DNA of 64,000 bases from contig CM030358.1 of NCBI GenBank assembly GCA_017893485.1, positions 153,828,706 to 153,892,705 on the forward strand, written 5' to 3'. Source of the stretch: Hemerocallis citrina (Eukaryota > Streptophyta > Magnoliopsida > Asparagales > Asphodelaceae). The position numbers and the translations under genes were made by a program. Below are positions 42,095 through 55,000 of the stretch, in pieces. The notes under the pieces were generated by a model. It was given only the letters and a program-made list of their open reading frames with translations, ran no database searches and was not told the DNA's origin. The first letter of the stretch is position 1; every line of letters begins with the position of its first letter.

Positions 42095-44876
42095 ATGGGT
42101 GGACTTCTTTGTTGTATTCAAGTTGACCAGTCGACAGTGGCTATTAGAGAAAGGTTCGGGAAGTTTGATGAAGTTCTTCAACCTGGATGCCATTGCTTGC
42201 CTTGGTTTCTTGGCAAGCGGCTAGCAGGCCATCTCTCACTCCGTCTTCAGCAGCTGGATGTTAAATGTGAGACAAAAACAAAGGTAAACTAAACTCCCTT
42301 TGATCCTTTCTTAGCAATATTCAGTTTAGATTTTTTAACTGGTCTGGGCTTTTGTGTTGTCATGTAGGGTTCGTTTGTTCAATCATGCTCAAAATTATGT
42401 TTCGTTTGTTTAATCGTGCTCAAAATTATGTTCAATCATGTTTCGAATGAGCTCAAGCTAGCCCAGGCTTCCGGCTTCTTCGAGCTTTTAGACTTTCCAG
42501 CTACAACTAGTAGTATATACATTTCAAAAACATAGTAGAAAGATGAATAATATCAAACAATCATAACATTTACTTAGTCTATGAAATGTTTAATAATTAT
42601 TAGATATTAGACACTCGCGATTAGAAAATAGTACTTGCATACCAAGGACTTACATTGGATTACTTTCATTTATATAAGTTAATTAGAAGCATATAGCTCA
42701 ACAGGTGGTGTAATCCGAAAATGGATGGACACTCGAATGTACTGACATGGCACAACACGCGGAAAATTAAAAAAAATACTAAATGGAAATTGTTAAGCAT
42801 AATGTCAGATACACGTGTCGACCTCGATAACTAGTGTCTGCGCTGCAGAGTTCAGACTATGTGATTCTTAAGTTTAGATAGTCCCAAGAGATGGAAACTG
42901 CATTGTTTTGGTATCTTGTATCAGACCTTATTTAAGAGTCTGACTTTTACAGAGAATGTCTTTTAGGTTTTCATTTGTTCTGTTTGCAGGCACTTATAGT
43001 CCAACTCTTAGTCTGAACATGATATCATGTGGACTTCAAAATAAACACGATATCATCTATGAGCACTGTTGTATGTAAACTGTTGTAAGATTGTATATAT
43101 ATTAGATCCTCGCTTCTGAGCATCAGTGCATCACTGTTATGTTAGTGCTTTATTTCTGTAAATTCTCCATCTTTAAAAGTTTGGCCTAATCGATTTTTTC
43201 CAACGTGGTTTATTATTAGGACAATGTATTCGTTAATGTTGTTGCATCTATACAATATCGTGCGCTGGCTCATAATGCAAATGATGCATTCTATAAGCTG
43301 AGCAATACAAGGGCTCAGATCCAAGCATACGTGTTTGATGGTATGTTTTCTTTTTCTTTTATATTTCTTTCCACATAAAAGGAGAAAATAATGATTATTA
43401 ACTATCAAAGTTTGTTTTTTTTATTTGTCTGCGTAGAATATCTTACCCCCACTACTTTCTGATTCCTTCCTCGTCTTTTTTCTTCTTCTTTCTTTTGCAG
43501 TGATCAGAGCAAGTGTCCCGAAGCTCATCTTGGATGATGTTTTCGAGCAAAAGAATGACATAGCAAAGGCCGTGGAAGATGAGCTCGAGAAGGCCATGTC
43601 TGCTTATGGGTATGAAATAGTGCAGACCCTCATTGTCGATATTGAGCCAGATGAGCACGTGAAGAGAGCAATGAACGAAATCAATGCAGGTACCCCTTTT
43701 TCTTCCTTTCCCCCTTAGTAATTATTGCAAAGTCTTTAACATTGGTCTAACCATATCCATATCGGTCTTCATGGATCAGATTCAGATACGGTTTACAATA
43801 TCAATCATCAATAAGAAGTTGTATCAATAGATGTCTTCAATTTTGTTAGGAGCCACAAATTTAATGTAGAACTAGATTTATCTGCAGGTTTATTAATGTG
43901 TTTTTTACCCTTATTCAAGCTGCACAGGTATATTAATATGGGGCATATTTGCAAATGATTCTCACTGATTCCGGGTATATGTGCTTGATAAGAAGAGAAA
44001 TACATGTATGGAAAGTCCTTATCTTATAGCTTAGAAGGTCTATATGTAAATCTAATGGTATAAAGGAGACAAGGTTTCACCCTTCTTAAGTTACATAAAG
44101 ATAAGGCATCATCATATCATTGACTGTAGTTAATTAAAAATCAGAATTTGTATAAATTCATAATTATTTGATGTACTCAACCCAGATAAGTACTTTTCGT
44201 GTACAATTTTCCTTAGAAGAGATCCAAGGACACCCAGATTTGTATATGCTAGATTCGGAATCAGAAATTTTCAGAACCACACCTATTTCAGTTCAGATAT
44301 ATACGCCAATATCCATGCCATGCTAACCTCAGAAATCAAGAAGTTTCAGAACATATGTCAGTTATACGACTACTACTAATTAAGAACTAATTAAGCCTAT
44401 GCTTGTGCGCATTATTGCCGGATTTATATAGCTTCATTCAGAGTCAATACATTTTCAATAATACTACACCTTTATCTAATTCTGATATATATACATGTGC
44501 ATATCCAGCTGCGAGGCTAAGGCTTGCTGCAACCGAGAAGGCCGAGGCTGAGAAGATCCTCCAAATCAAGCGTGCTGAGGGTGAGGCTGAGTCAAAATAC
44601 CTGTCGGGGCTGGGGATTGCCCGACAGCGCCAGGCGATCGTGGACGGTCTGAGGGACAGTGTGCTAGGGTTCTCAGTGAACGTGCCAGGCACCACCGCTA
44701 AGGATGTGATGGACATGGTGCTGGTGACGCAGTACTTTGACACAATGAAAGAGATTGGGGCATCCTCCAAGTCATCGACTGTTTTCATCCCCCACGGCCC
44801 TGGAGCTGTCAAGGATGTTGCTACCCAAATCAGGGATGGGCTGCTTCAAGGATCAGCCGCTCAGCAGATCAACTGA
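42095..44876 (+). CDS. HIR: Hypersensitive-induced reaction (HIR) protein, band-7/SPFH family, complete
   Basis: Coding exons 42095..42283, 43220..43340, 43501..43689 and 44509..44876 join in frame to 288 aa, the usual HIR length. Junctions are AAG|GTAAAC, TTATTAG|GACAAT, GATG|GTATGT, TTTTGCAG|TGATC, GCAG|GTACCC and TATCCAG|CTGCG. The N-terminus [19 protein letters not shown] has Gly2 for myristoylation and Cys6-Cys7 for palmitoylation, fitting attachment to the plasma-membrane inner face. The SPFH domain follows (residues about 5-190; [34 protein letters not shown]), then an Ala/Glu-rich coiled coil ([20 protein letters not shown]) and a conserved C-terminus ([20 protein letters not shown]). 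HIR proteins oligomerise in membrane microdomains and promote cell death in immunity; that role is from the family. The second residue pair GG, where GN is more common, is the only oddity noticed. It is convergent with the VDAC gene. Confidence 0.95.
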
Positions 44877-46225
44877 TTTCCCACGTCCAAGAACTTGAAT
44901 ATTATGTGTTTATATGAAGATTGGCATGGAGTGTTTTTTTTTTAAGTGTTTTTAGTGTGAAAGTAAATGCTAAGTCATAATTTCTGCTATACATTGGGGT
45001 TTTCTCTTCTGTTTGTAAGCTTTGTGTTGGTAAAGTTTTCAAAATTTTAGCTTGGAATATTTAACAAAATGAAGTCATGGTTAATTCCCTTGGTCATTGT
45101 TGAGTGTACTGTTAGCGGTAAATACGAGTGGGTTGATGCTATGTTAACGGCTGGTGGTTAAATTTTGTCATCTCTTTTGTGAAGCATTGCACTCCATAGC
45201 CGGCCCTATTTTAGTGAAAAGATAACAAATTGATGACAACGATGGATCGGAGATGACAAGGTTTTTAGCAGATAGGGAACAATCCGCTGAATTACGACAC
45301 ATTGTCAACTAGGAAACAGCTGTGATGATCTTATAATAAGCTGGTGATTTCAGACAATCAGTCAGCTACAAAATGAAGAACAACAGAATAACTAGTCAAA
45401 GACTCGGGAGCATTTTATCCGCGAATATATCCATAGATCTGACAAAAACAGATGCTCTACATCAGCATCATCAACAGAATTTCAGCACCAATTAAAATAT
45501 ATGGCGATCTGTTAAAATCCATCAGAAACAGAACTTTATAACATAATCGGAAAAGCTTTATCATCAAAGAATTAGCAACTTATCCTCTTTGGACAACAAC
45601 CAGCAATAACTGTCTCAGCATGTGAAAGTTCGAACACAACCTGAGAAAGTTCAACTAATAAAAAGATCAGAACCTGATATCTCAAAATTAACAGTTTCAG
45701 AATACTGAATTCATCTGAATACAAAAAAAAAAAAATCATAAAACTCAATACCACGAGTTCATAAGACCAAAAAAGTATCTCACAACTGAAATTCCCTAAG
45801 ATGCTAATTTTGATTAACCACCCCTACAGAACAAAGCAGCTTGATAGATTTTATAAGCATTGTGTAAAAGGCGAGAACCACAATCGCACACATGCAGTCG
45901 TTGTGTAAAGAAATATAAAAATGATTTCATTGAATACACTGCCATAGGAATTATAAAACGCCGCACTAAAATTACTGCAATATTAGTTCTCATTCAGTGT
46001 CAAATGAAAGAATGAACATTTTTATAAGGGACAGTCTGAAATATCAGGTCCCCAAAAACCTAACTAAACAAGTTTCCTTACAGACTCAGTACCAAAACAA
46101 GCATAGAAGCTAACGGAGCCATCAAATGAAAGAAATACTTCTAACTCAATAGTTTTAGAACTAAAAAACAGTCACTATTATAACCAGTGGCCTTATTGCC
46201 TCCCCTGAAACAAGTTCTCTCATCA
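44877..46225. other. Intergenic region between convergent HIR and VDAC genes
   Basis: It holds both 3' untranslated regions. An A-run at 45723..45736 is the only low-complexity tract. No transposon, RNA gene or open frame of note was seen, so it is shared terminator sequence for the two genes. Confidence 0.55.
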
Positions 46226-49200
46226 TCAAGGTTTGAGGATAAAAGACAAACCCACCTTCGCATCCTTCTCAATGGCCCTTGTGTCAACCTCACCAGAGAT
46301 GGTGAAGAATGACTTGGGCCTAAACTGGTGCTGGATAAGGGCGGTGGCCTTGCCGTAGTTGTTGAGACGTGCTTTAACCATGGTGAGGGGGTCGAGAGCG
46401 TGCTGGGTCCCAAAGGTGATGGTGTTCTCGTTAGTTGAGAAGGAATGAGAAAGCTCAGCTCCGACAGCGGTGGCACGGAGAGGGGACACCAAATGGTAGT
46501 AAGAAGCAGTCAGATTATCTCCCATGTTGTTCCTGCACACAAAAAATTATAATATTGTTTGTCAGATTTGCTCTTAGCAGGTAAACAAAAGAATTTATAA
46601 ACATAGGATGGAATACGGGCCTCTAAGTTAAGTAAATTATTACACTAAATACTGCTGAAAACTTATTCTCTAGATCTCTCTGAGAGACTTGTTTGTCATA
46701 TTTGCCTTTAGCAGGGGGAAAACGTTATCTATAAGCATAACAAGGAACACGAGTCTCTAAATAAATTTAAATTACCCCAAATACTGCTGCAAACTTATTC
46801 TCTAGATCTCGGAGAATATTTGCCTTTAGCAGGGGAAAAAAACAAGCATCTATAAACATAACAGGGAACACGGGTCTCTAAGTAAATTTAAATTACACCA
46901 AATACTTTTTTTTCTCGTTGTTATAATTTACTTATATTTTTCAAGTTTATTCTTTTATTCTTTTTATTTTTATTTTTCAAGGAAAAAGGCTGTAACCATC
47001 AAGTCTATTATTTTTTAAAAACCTTAATTTTTATATGAGGTAAAAAGCATCACTGACAAAGCAGCCACATGAAGCTACAATGATGCCAAGGTAGAAGACG
47101 TGCAATAAATGTTGGCTACTTCATAGGAAGATCCACACACACAATGCCTAAAGCCAAGTGGAGACTTCCTTCCAGCAGTAGCTCTGCCGTCCTCATATTA
47201 TGTATGTATATGATCCTAAATAATTTCCTTTTTTTAAACTGTCAAAAAAAAATCTCGACATATGGCACATATAGATTGTGACAATATGAATTTATATATG
47301 AAAATGTTTTCCTCCTTTGTTTCTCTCTTTTTTGTCTGAGAACAAAAATAAATTCTACAAGTGATAAATATCTCGTACAAAAACCAAGCATTCCTAACAC
47401 TAAGAACCAAAGTAACAAACATCCCAAAATACTAGTTTTAGTCAATTACTTATCTAGGGTAATTCCATAGGAACTACAACTATGCAAGTTATCCAAGTTG
47501 CCATATATCAAATACTCCCTCTCTTATAAACTAGTATGCTGTTTATGAAGGTTACTTACAGCGCCAATGAGGTAACAAGATCAGCGTTGGTGATGCTCAA
47601 TGCAGCATTGTGCTTAGTGAAGTTCCCAGTCGCAGTATCCAGAGACACGTCGGCTCCAACACAGCATTTGTTGGTTCCGAAAACACCAGAAAGGTTGACA
47701 ATTGGGTTAGCAGTTAGGCCAATGCTTGCATTAACCCCTGCATACTCATGCAAGTATTGCAGCTCAACCTGCACACACAATCGAAGAATTACAGCAGCTC
47801 AGTCAGAACCCAGAAAAGGGGGGATGTTAAATTATAATAGAAGGTAAAAAAATAAAATCACAAACCTTCCCAGATTTCTGGTCAGGAACAACAAAACTGA
47901 TGATGCTCTTCAACCCAGGAGTAGCAAGGTCATCAGCAGTGATAGTTGTAAGAAGCTGGACAAAATCATGGATACTTGTTAGTGTCATGTAAAACCAAAA
48001 CAGAAATGTAACTTCAAGTAGCTGGATGAAGAAACAACCAAAATTTTGAAAGAAAAGAGAGCAAATTTTACTTTACAAAAAATCCACTAAATTGCATTGA
48101 ACTACCATGAAATTGTTTTATCATGCACGCCTACAATGAACTTTTATCTACATCTTCAGAACTACATTCCAGATCACACATTATGACTAAATACGCTCGA
48201 ACTCATTTAATCATTGTTTGGCAGTAATTAGCAAAATACAAAATTAATGAGAGTCACACACAAGCAAGTTCATGGTAGTTCTTTGAAATTTGTTACGAGT
48301 TCTGCAAATATCCCCACAAAAAAGTGATTCTCTATTAAGTGCAGTTCTAGAGGGGCTAGAGTTGATTTCCATTCATTTTTTTCATTAATAACTAAAGGTG
48401 TGATGGTAGACTTTAACTAGTAACTTGATGAAGGAGTACAATATGACATAGTAACATGAATTCATGTGCCTTTAAATGCAAACTAATGAAATTGTAAAAA
48501 TCAGTTTGGACCACAAACATGCACTTGGCAGATGGGATTTGCAGATCAAAGGGGAAAAAATATTGTTTTAAAATTATAAGTACATTAAACTGAATATGAC
48601 TTACATTATTGTCTGAGTTTGCTTTGACATCAACTGTGATGTTCTTATTCTTCAACTGGGACTGAATCTCTCCAAAGACCAGTCCATTCTTCTTAGTACC
48701 AGAAGCTGTAAGTGCCTGCAACAATATTAGAACTCTCAGCACACCATAGAGGATAAGATAAACAGTCAACTAGACATCATCTACAGAATACTGATAAAAG
48801 TCGACTGGAGCTTTATTAAGAGTTTCACTCGTTTGAAAGCAATGAAAATCCCAGATATAGTCAATTAGCTCAAAGCTTTGCAACTTCAGCTAATATAGAA
48901 CTCCACATTGATGGAAAGAAGACACTCAGGTTTGCGCCTTTTGGTGCCTAGGTCTTAAGTCTTAACTAAAAACAAAATTAAGGAGATCGAGGAAGTTATT
49001 GCCAAGACATAGCTAAGCTAGTTAAGCTAGAGATTCAGTCTGGAGCTTTATAAAACATAAAGGTCCCTATGAAGGTAAGGAAAAATTCTTATAATACTGT
49101 CACAGTAACACTTCAGCAATGCAGCCATAATATATACTTTATAATGTTGAGAATTTAGTAGATATATTCAACTAATTAGTGACACAAAAATGAGGATATC

Positions 49201-50584
49201 TGATAGATGAGAAGTGAGGCAAAAGAAAAGTTCTTTAAAAGAAGTAAAAATTCAGAAGATTACCCAATTGATTGTACAATAGAAACAACTGATTGAGGTG
49301 GTTTAGACATGTCGATGAGGGTGCACAAATAACAGGAATAACAGAGAAAGATAGCAACAGCTGAATTAGCCCAACAAAACATGGGAAGAAGCATAAGAAA
49401 GGATATAACAGTCTCTAATTAAAAGAGATCACTTTCAATATAGCCAAATAAAAATCATCCTCCTCTATATATCTTCATATCCATTTTTCTCCATAAAATT
49501 ATAATTATTACTTTTGCGATCTAATTAATAGGGTAAGTCATTTCCCACTTGTCAGTTAGTATCTAAGATAACCACAAGGCCCTCTATTTGCCCATATTTT
49601 CCAAAACACCAATGCTGGTTGAAAAATATTGTCAACTAAACTCTTGTCAAACCCCTTTCTGGAGTTTTCTTCCCTATGCCAACAGCATACGATGGGATAA
49701 GGTTTTCGCGATTAATAATGATGTAAAACATGGGGGGAAACAAAGAATATAGAGAAAGAGTCACAATTCCATGTCAGAAAATGGGTTTCCCTTTTTTCAC
49801 AACCTCGATGATTAAGGGTGTGATCGGGAATGGAGGCTATCTCTTAAAACTCAGTTTCTTAACTTTGCACTGGTTTTGGGACCTATTTGAAGTTGATATC
49901 TCAACTTCTCTTAGCCCAATTTTTTTGATAATTGTAGTTATCCCAACTCCATCCGAAAACTAATCTAAACTCCGACAACCTATTATCTCTTCCTCTCTAA
50001 AGAAAGGGCCTCTACTTCCACTTAAAAACAAACTGTAGTCAACCTAACTTTGTTATCAAACACACCGTAAGTTGTCGCCCTTATTCTTTAGTGCAACATT
50101 TTTCCATGCATTTTTTGCGAAAATCATAATCAACACCCTTGAACTACTTCCCATAATCAAATGAGAATAACAATATCTTACATTATAAATTGACAAAGTG
50201 GTTACAATATCATCTTAGGTTCGGATGGTAATCAAAAATCACAGCCAACAACAACATCAACTAACTAATCTATAATAAAAAAAACCTAACAATCAACAAA
50301 CACACTAATCCAAACTAAATCAACAAACAACTAATCTACTAAAAACCATAATGAATCAAACAAATCACTCACAACTCCATTTTCGGTGACGGTAGTAACG
50401 GAGAACTTCTGATCAGTCTGGAAATCCCTGTACAAAAGATCTGAAGAGAAAAAAAATCCCCAAATATGAATCATATGAGTCTAAACAATCACTGAAAAAA
50501 TCCGGAAAATTTTGCGAAAAAGTGGGGGGAAACGATCGGACCTCGGGCCTTCTTGCCGATTTCGGAGTAGAGACCGGGACCCAT
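46226..50584 (-). CDS. VDAC: Mitochondrial outer-membrane porin (VDAC), complete
   Basis: Six coding exons on minus: 50584..50542, 50440..50373, 48715..48605, 47955..47866, 47768..47560 and 46532..46226. They splice in frame to 275 aa, the normal plant porin length. The protein starts [20 protein letters not shown], the N-terminal helix that lies in the pore. It continues through beta-strand segments such as [52 protein letters not shown] and [20 protein letters not shown], and ends [26 protein letters not shown] forms the 19-strand channel passing ATP/ADP and other metabolites. All six exons have GT..AG borders on minus; exon 1 uses GTCCGA as donor. Which VDAC paralogue this is cannot be told here. 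Introns 1 and 2 follow exons of 43 and 68 nt, and the long introns carry small repeats. Confidence 0.95.
46566..46915. repeat. Diverged triplication inside the last VDAC intron
   Basis: Three copies of a block of about 115-135 bp with TTTAGCAGG, TATAARCATA, GGAA(T/C)ACG, CTCTAA, AAATACTGCTG and TTATTCTCTAGATCTC start near 46571, 46710 and 46825. The third is cut short and runs into a T-rich tract. Confidence 0.75.
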
Positions 50585-51213
50585 CTTGGAATTTGTTTGG
50601 ATTTGAGGAGGAGAAATGGTGAGAGAGAGATTGAAGACAAGGGGATAAAAGAAAAACCCTATATATTTTCTCCGTTGTTTCTTGGGGCGCAAACCGGAAA
50701 TTATTTTTTTAACTTTTTTTTATTTTTTGCTTGGTGTGTGACACGTGGGTGAATCTGGACCGCCGTTTGAGGTGGCAACAGGCGGTGAAAAGTCCGACCT
50801 CGTTTTTGAATTTGAGGAAGTGGATCTTGTTGTATTCTTGTTTTTTATTAGATAAATGCTACACTTACATTGTTTCTTACCCCAAACATACATGGGGTTT
50901 GTCTTTTAGTGGTGATTGGACCTTTTTCATTTGTCTGCAAACGAATTCAGTTATTCGCGAGCTATTCGGCTCGAGCTCGGTCGAAGTTCAGTCAAAGTTC
51001 GGTTCGAACCGAGCTCATTTCGTAAACGAGCCGAACTCGAGTTTTTTTTTTTTTAAGGTTAAGCTCGCGAGCTATTCGACTTGAATATGGTCAAAACTCG
51101 GCTCGAACTGAGCTCGAGCTCAAAATTGAGCTTGTTTCGTAAACGAGCCGAGCTCGAGCCTGAAGGTATTCGGCTCGGCTCGGCTCGATTGCAGCCCTAA
51201 TTACCAATTATTA
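50585..51213. other. VDAC promoter side and a CGAGCCGAGCTCGAG-rich repeat
   Basis: 50585..50930 is the 5' flank of VDAC (5' UTR and promoter; no box could be fixed). From about 50935 to 51200 a segment is built of repeated motifs (GAGCTATTCGG, AACGAGCCGA, CTCGAGCTC) in direct and inverse order, ending GGCTCGATTGCAGCCCTAA. Its terminus resembles widespread plant repeats starting TAGGGCTGCAA. The class was not determined. Confidence 0.5.
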
Positions 51214-51425
51214 ACTAGTGATGTACACGTGCGATGTACGCATCAATAATTTTAAAAATTTTAAAGTAAAAACGATTTACACGTGCGATGCATATCTTAA
51301 TAAATAGGATTATATATTTTTAAAAGTAAACGTGAAGACTATAATAGGAGAGTTAGAGTTGCACGTGCATTGCACGTAAGTAGGTAGATTTACAGCTCCA
51401 ACTCTCCCATTATAATATTAGAGAT
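51214..51425. repeat. ACTAGT...TTAGAGAT short repeat, copy B
   Basis: It starts ACTAGTGATGTACACGTGCG and ends CTCCCATTATAATATTAGAG-AT. It contains three ACGTGC(A/G)(T/A)...-type cores (51226, 51281, 51362). Copy C starts one base after its end. Confidence 0.65.
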
Positions 51426-51426
51426 T

Positions 51427-51801
51427 ACTAGTATTTTTCATGTGCGTTGCACGTTTTGATAAGAGTTGGAGGAATTTCACTTGTGATGTATGTGTTAAAA
51501 AATAGTTTTGGAGTTGGACATGCGTTGCATGTAATTGGGAAAAATATTTTGAAGAAAAAGCTACGATTTGTACGTGCAATGCATGTGTTTATAAGTAGCG
51601 TTCAACATAAGTGTATTTTTGGACTTAAAAAATATTGAAAATTTAGTTTGCACGTGCGTTGCACGTTTTAAATAGGTGAAAATTTGTTTGTTTGTTAGTT
51701 TTTGTTGCAATTAATGGGAAAGTTTGAGTTGCACGTACAATGAACGGGTTTGTATGTTAACAAATTACAACTCCAACTTTTCCATTATAATTTTTAGAGA
51801 T
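51427..51801. repeat. ACTAGT...TTAGAGAT short repeat, copy C
   Basis: It starts ACTAGTATTTTTCATGTGCG and ends CCATTATAATTTTTAGAGAT. The core TGCACGTGCGTTGCACGTTT lies at 51651. It is joined head to tail with copy B. Confidence 0.65.
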
Positions 51802-52023
51802 TATATTATATATTATAGATAATGGATAGATAGATAGATAATAATTTACACGTGTGATGCACATTTAATATATTTTAGAAAATTAAAGTAAAAAAATCTG
51901 ACGTAGTGAGGACTCGAACCTGAAACCTCCTTCATATTAGTTATGTACGCATTAGTAATTTACAAATGACACTAAGAGCATCCACAATGGTGTTTCTCAT
52001 ATATGAGAAAATGGCAAAAATAG

Positions 52024-55000
52024 TGTAACATCCTGAATTTTCAAATATAAAATTTTTTATTTTATTCATGTGTCTTGCACGTGCAATTTAATATGAAATT
52101 TAACTTTAAAAAGTATTCTTATATCATGAATAAACATTTCTTCTCTTTTAAATTAAAGCCTATTTTAAATCTTTAGGCCTAATAGTCTAATTTTAGCCCA
52201 CTTAAATAAATAAATTAATATAATTAGAGAGCTCATGAATTCTAGCCCACCTAATTGGCCCACTAGTTAATTTTAATAATAATTAATACAACTTGAAGTA
52301 TAGACTTGATCATGTAACAAATAAATTAACAATTTAGTGTACAAACTAATTTGTAGTATGCATAGTGTGACACGTGCATCGCACAAGCACGTGGATTGAG
52401 TGGGAGAGAGGTGGCCGGCCTTGTTCATAGAGTGGGAAAGATGGAGAAAGTGGTGAGGTGGTTATGAGATGGTGGGTGGTTCTTCTAACTCCCAAATGCA
52501 TCCTAGCCTTTCATCTAAGTTCATCTCAATCCTCCATTTGAGCTTGAGTTGTGTATAAATACCCCTCCCTTATCTTCTTCATGACTTGCATTAGAAATAT
52601 TCACAAGAGAAGAGAAAAGAAAAGAAACAAATTGTGAGGAAAAGAAAGAGTTGTGTGAGTAAAAGATTGAGAGGTTGTGAGTTTGTGTGCTCTTGCAACA
52701 TTGGAGGCTGTCCATGCATAGCAAGGAGGAGGAGGTCTCGGGTTACACACTAGCAAGGAGGAGGAGCTGAAATTTGCACCCAACTAGGAGAAGAAGGGAA
52801 CCATTCGTGCGTTCAAGGAGTTCTTTAGGAGTTTTTCCAATTGTTTCATCAAAAGGTGGGCAATTTCTCAAACTTCTACCATAGATACCATGTTAGGATT
52901 TGAAATTGTGAATATGTTAGAAAAAGTTGCTTTACACTTGTTGAAGAGACTAGTAAGAAAAGAAACCATAGTTTAACTACATGAAAAAGTTAGCAAAATG
53001 GATTGAAATGTGTTAATTAAGATTTGTTATGATGCTTTGTTAATATATTTGCATGCTAGAATACATATGAATGGATGAAACATGATTATATAAAATTTTG
53101 CTATGAATGAGTTGTAGAATGCAGTATGTGAAATTTGCACTTATGAATGAATTGTTGAATGCAAAGTAATGTCTATGGATTGTGGGATAAGTGGATTAGT
53201 TGCAATAGGTGTGATTAAATTGCATTTATGAAAAAAATCATATTCACTAGATTATCATCTATGTTGTCTCTTTGAAACATAAGAAAATATTAGTTTTGTA
53301 AACCTAAGACTAATTTAAGAGCCTTTGTTAAAGATGAAAAATTGTATGAACACATTGTGAATGAAAGGGGAATATGTTGATAAAAGATTCTTCTAAAAAA
53401 ATAAAAAATTCTTCAATGTCGAAAATGTATTAATATTCTATTTTTTTTAAAAAGAACTAAAGAGAAATAGTTTATTATGTGTTTAAAAATGAGATTTTGA
53501 CGATCTAAGAAAATACAAGTTACTGTTTTTCATAGAAAAATATTCTGGAGAAGATATAGATTTTTTTTATAATAATAAATTGATTGAGAAAAATCGAGTT
53601 TATTAAAGGAAGAACTAGATACAGTACAGTCTAATACAATAATATTTTTAATCTGACTCTATATCGGTTAGTCACTCGGACCTACTGGTCTTCGGGTGCA
53701 TTTTGGGTGCATTACTGAAGCTGAGCAGAGTAGTTAGACTTGGATTCGAGTCTCTCTAGAGACTCTGTTTTCTGAAAATTTGATTTTAATTCAAATCCGA
53801 GAGCCAGACCTTAAGTATAAATTAAGTTCCGTATATGACAGTTAGTCACTCTTGGACTTACTGGTTCTCGGGTGTGATTTGGGTCGGTTACTGTTCACTG
53901 GCGGGGGGTTTAACTGGGTTCGAATCCGGCCCTTGGCCATTTTTTTGGAATTTTGATTTTCTTTCTATTTTGATATTTTAAAGTAGTTTTTAAGTGTATA
54001 AAAATTGAGAAAAATTATTAGAATTCTTAATAAAATACCTAGACTTCATGAAAAATATTTATACAATATTTGACTTATTAAAATGGTAATTAGAAGCAAT
54101 TTTTGAGAAGAATGAATTAATAAAGTTTCTTAGAGTATGATTGTACCAATTAAATACAACAAACATTTTTTTGAATGTAAAGAATTTTGGTGTAGAGATT
54201 CAAAATGAGATTTTTGACATGTAAAAATTGAGTAAGATTAAATATGAGATTGTTGTTTAAATTATGGAAATTGTGCACGGAAAATGAAGTAAAAGAAACA
54301 TGATGAAATATGAAATTTTGAATATGAACTCTCTTTGATGAACATTTTATGATTGTACCAATTAAATACAACAAACATTTTTTTGAATGTACAGAATTTT
54401 GGTGTAGAGATTCAAAATGAGATTTTTGACATGTAAAAATTGAGTAAGATTAAATATGAGATTGTTGTTTAAATCATGCAAATTGTGCATGGAAAATGAA
54501 GTAAAAGAAACATGATGAAATATGAAATATATGAATATGAACTCTCTTTGATGAACATGAAACGAGTTTGACACCAGAGTTTAGCTAAGTCCTTACATCG
54601 ACATAAATGAAATTTTTGAAAGAGAAATGTGATGATAAAAGACCAAAATTGGGTCATGGTAAATGGTTAATGTTTAAGACCGATGTAGAGGTAACGCTAA
54701 TTCTATAGTATTAATTTTATTCATGATTCAATTATCTAAGGATTAGATACATAGTGAAGATGTGATAAACGTAAGAGAAAAACACAAGTATGAGGGCCTC
54801 AGATCTACGGTGTGAGAGTGTTCATAGGCTGTCTACATGATGCGTCATGTCATGACGTGAATACATCTCCGGAATTATCAGGACCGTGACGACACTTGTG
54901 GGGTGTTTGGTGACTACGTGGTGCCATCGTCCCATGACGGAGGCAAATTGTCCATAGGCTGTCTACATGATGCGTCATGTCATAACGTGAGATTCCCTCC

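Noticed and set aside
41763..42292. Short frames upstream of the HIR start (for example 41763..41978)
   Set aside because: They are in the probable 5' untranslated intron, with no motif. The conserved HIR start is the ATG at 42095.
51900..51935. GGACTCGAACCTGAAACCTCC resembling a tRNA T-arm on minus
   Set aside because: It is part of short repeat copy D. Copy A has a similar but altered text, and no cloverleaf forms.
53900..53935. Possible tRNA gene (GGTTCGAATCC text)
   Set aside because: No acceptor stem, anticodon arm or A box could be built around it.
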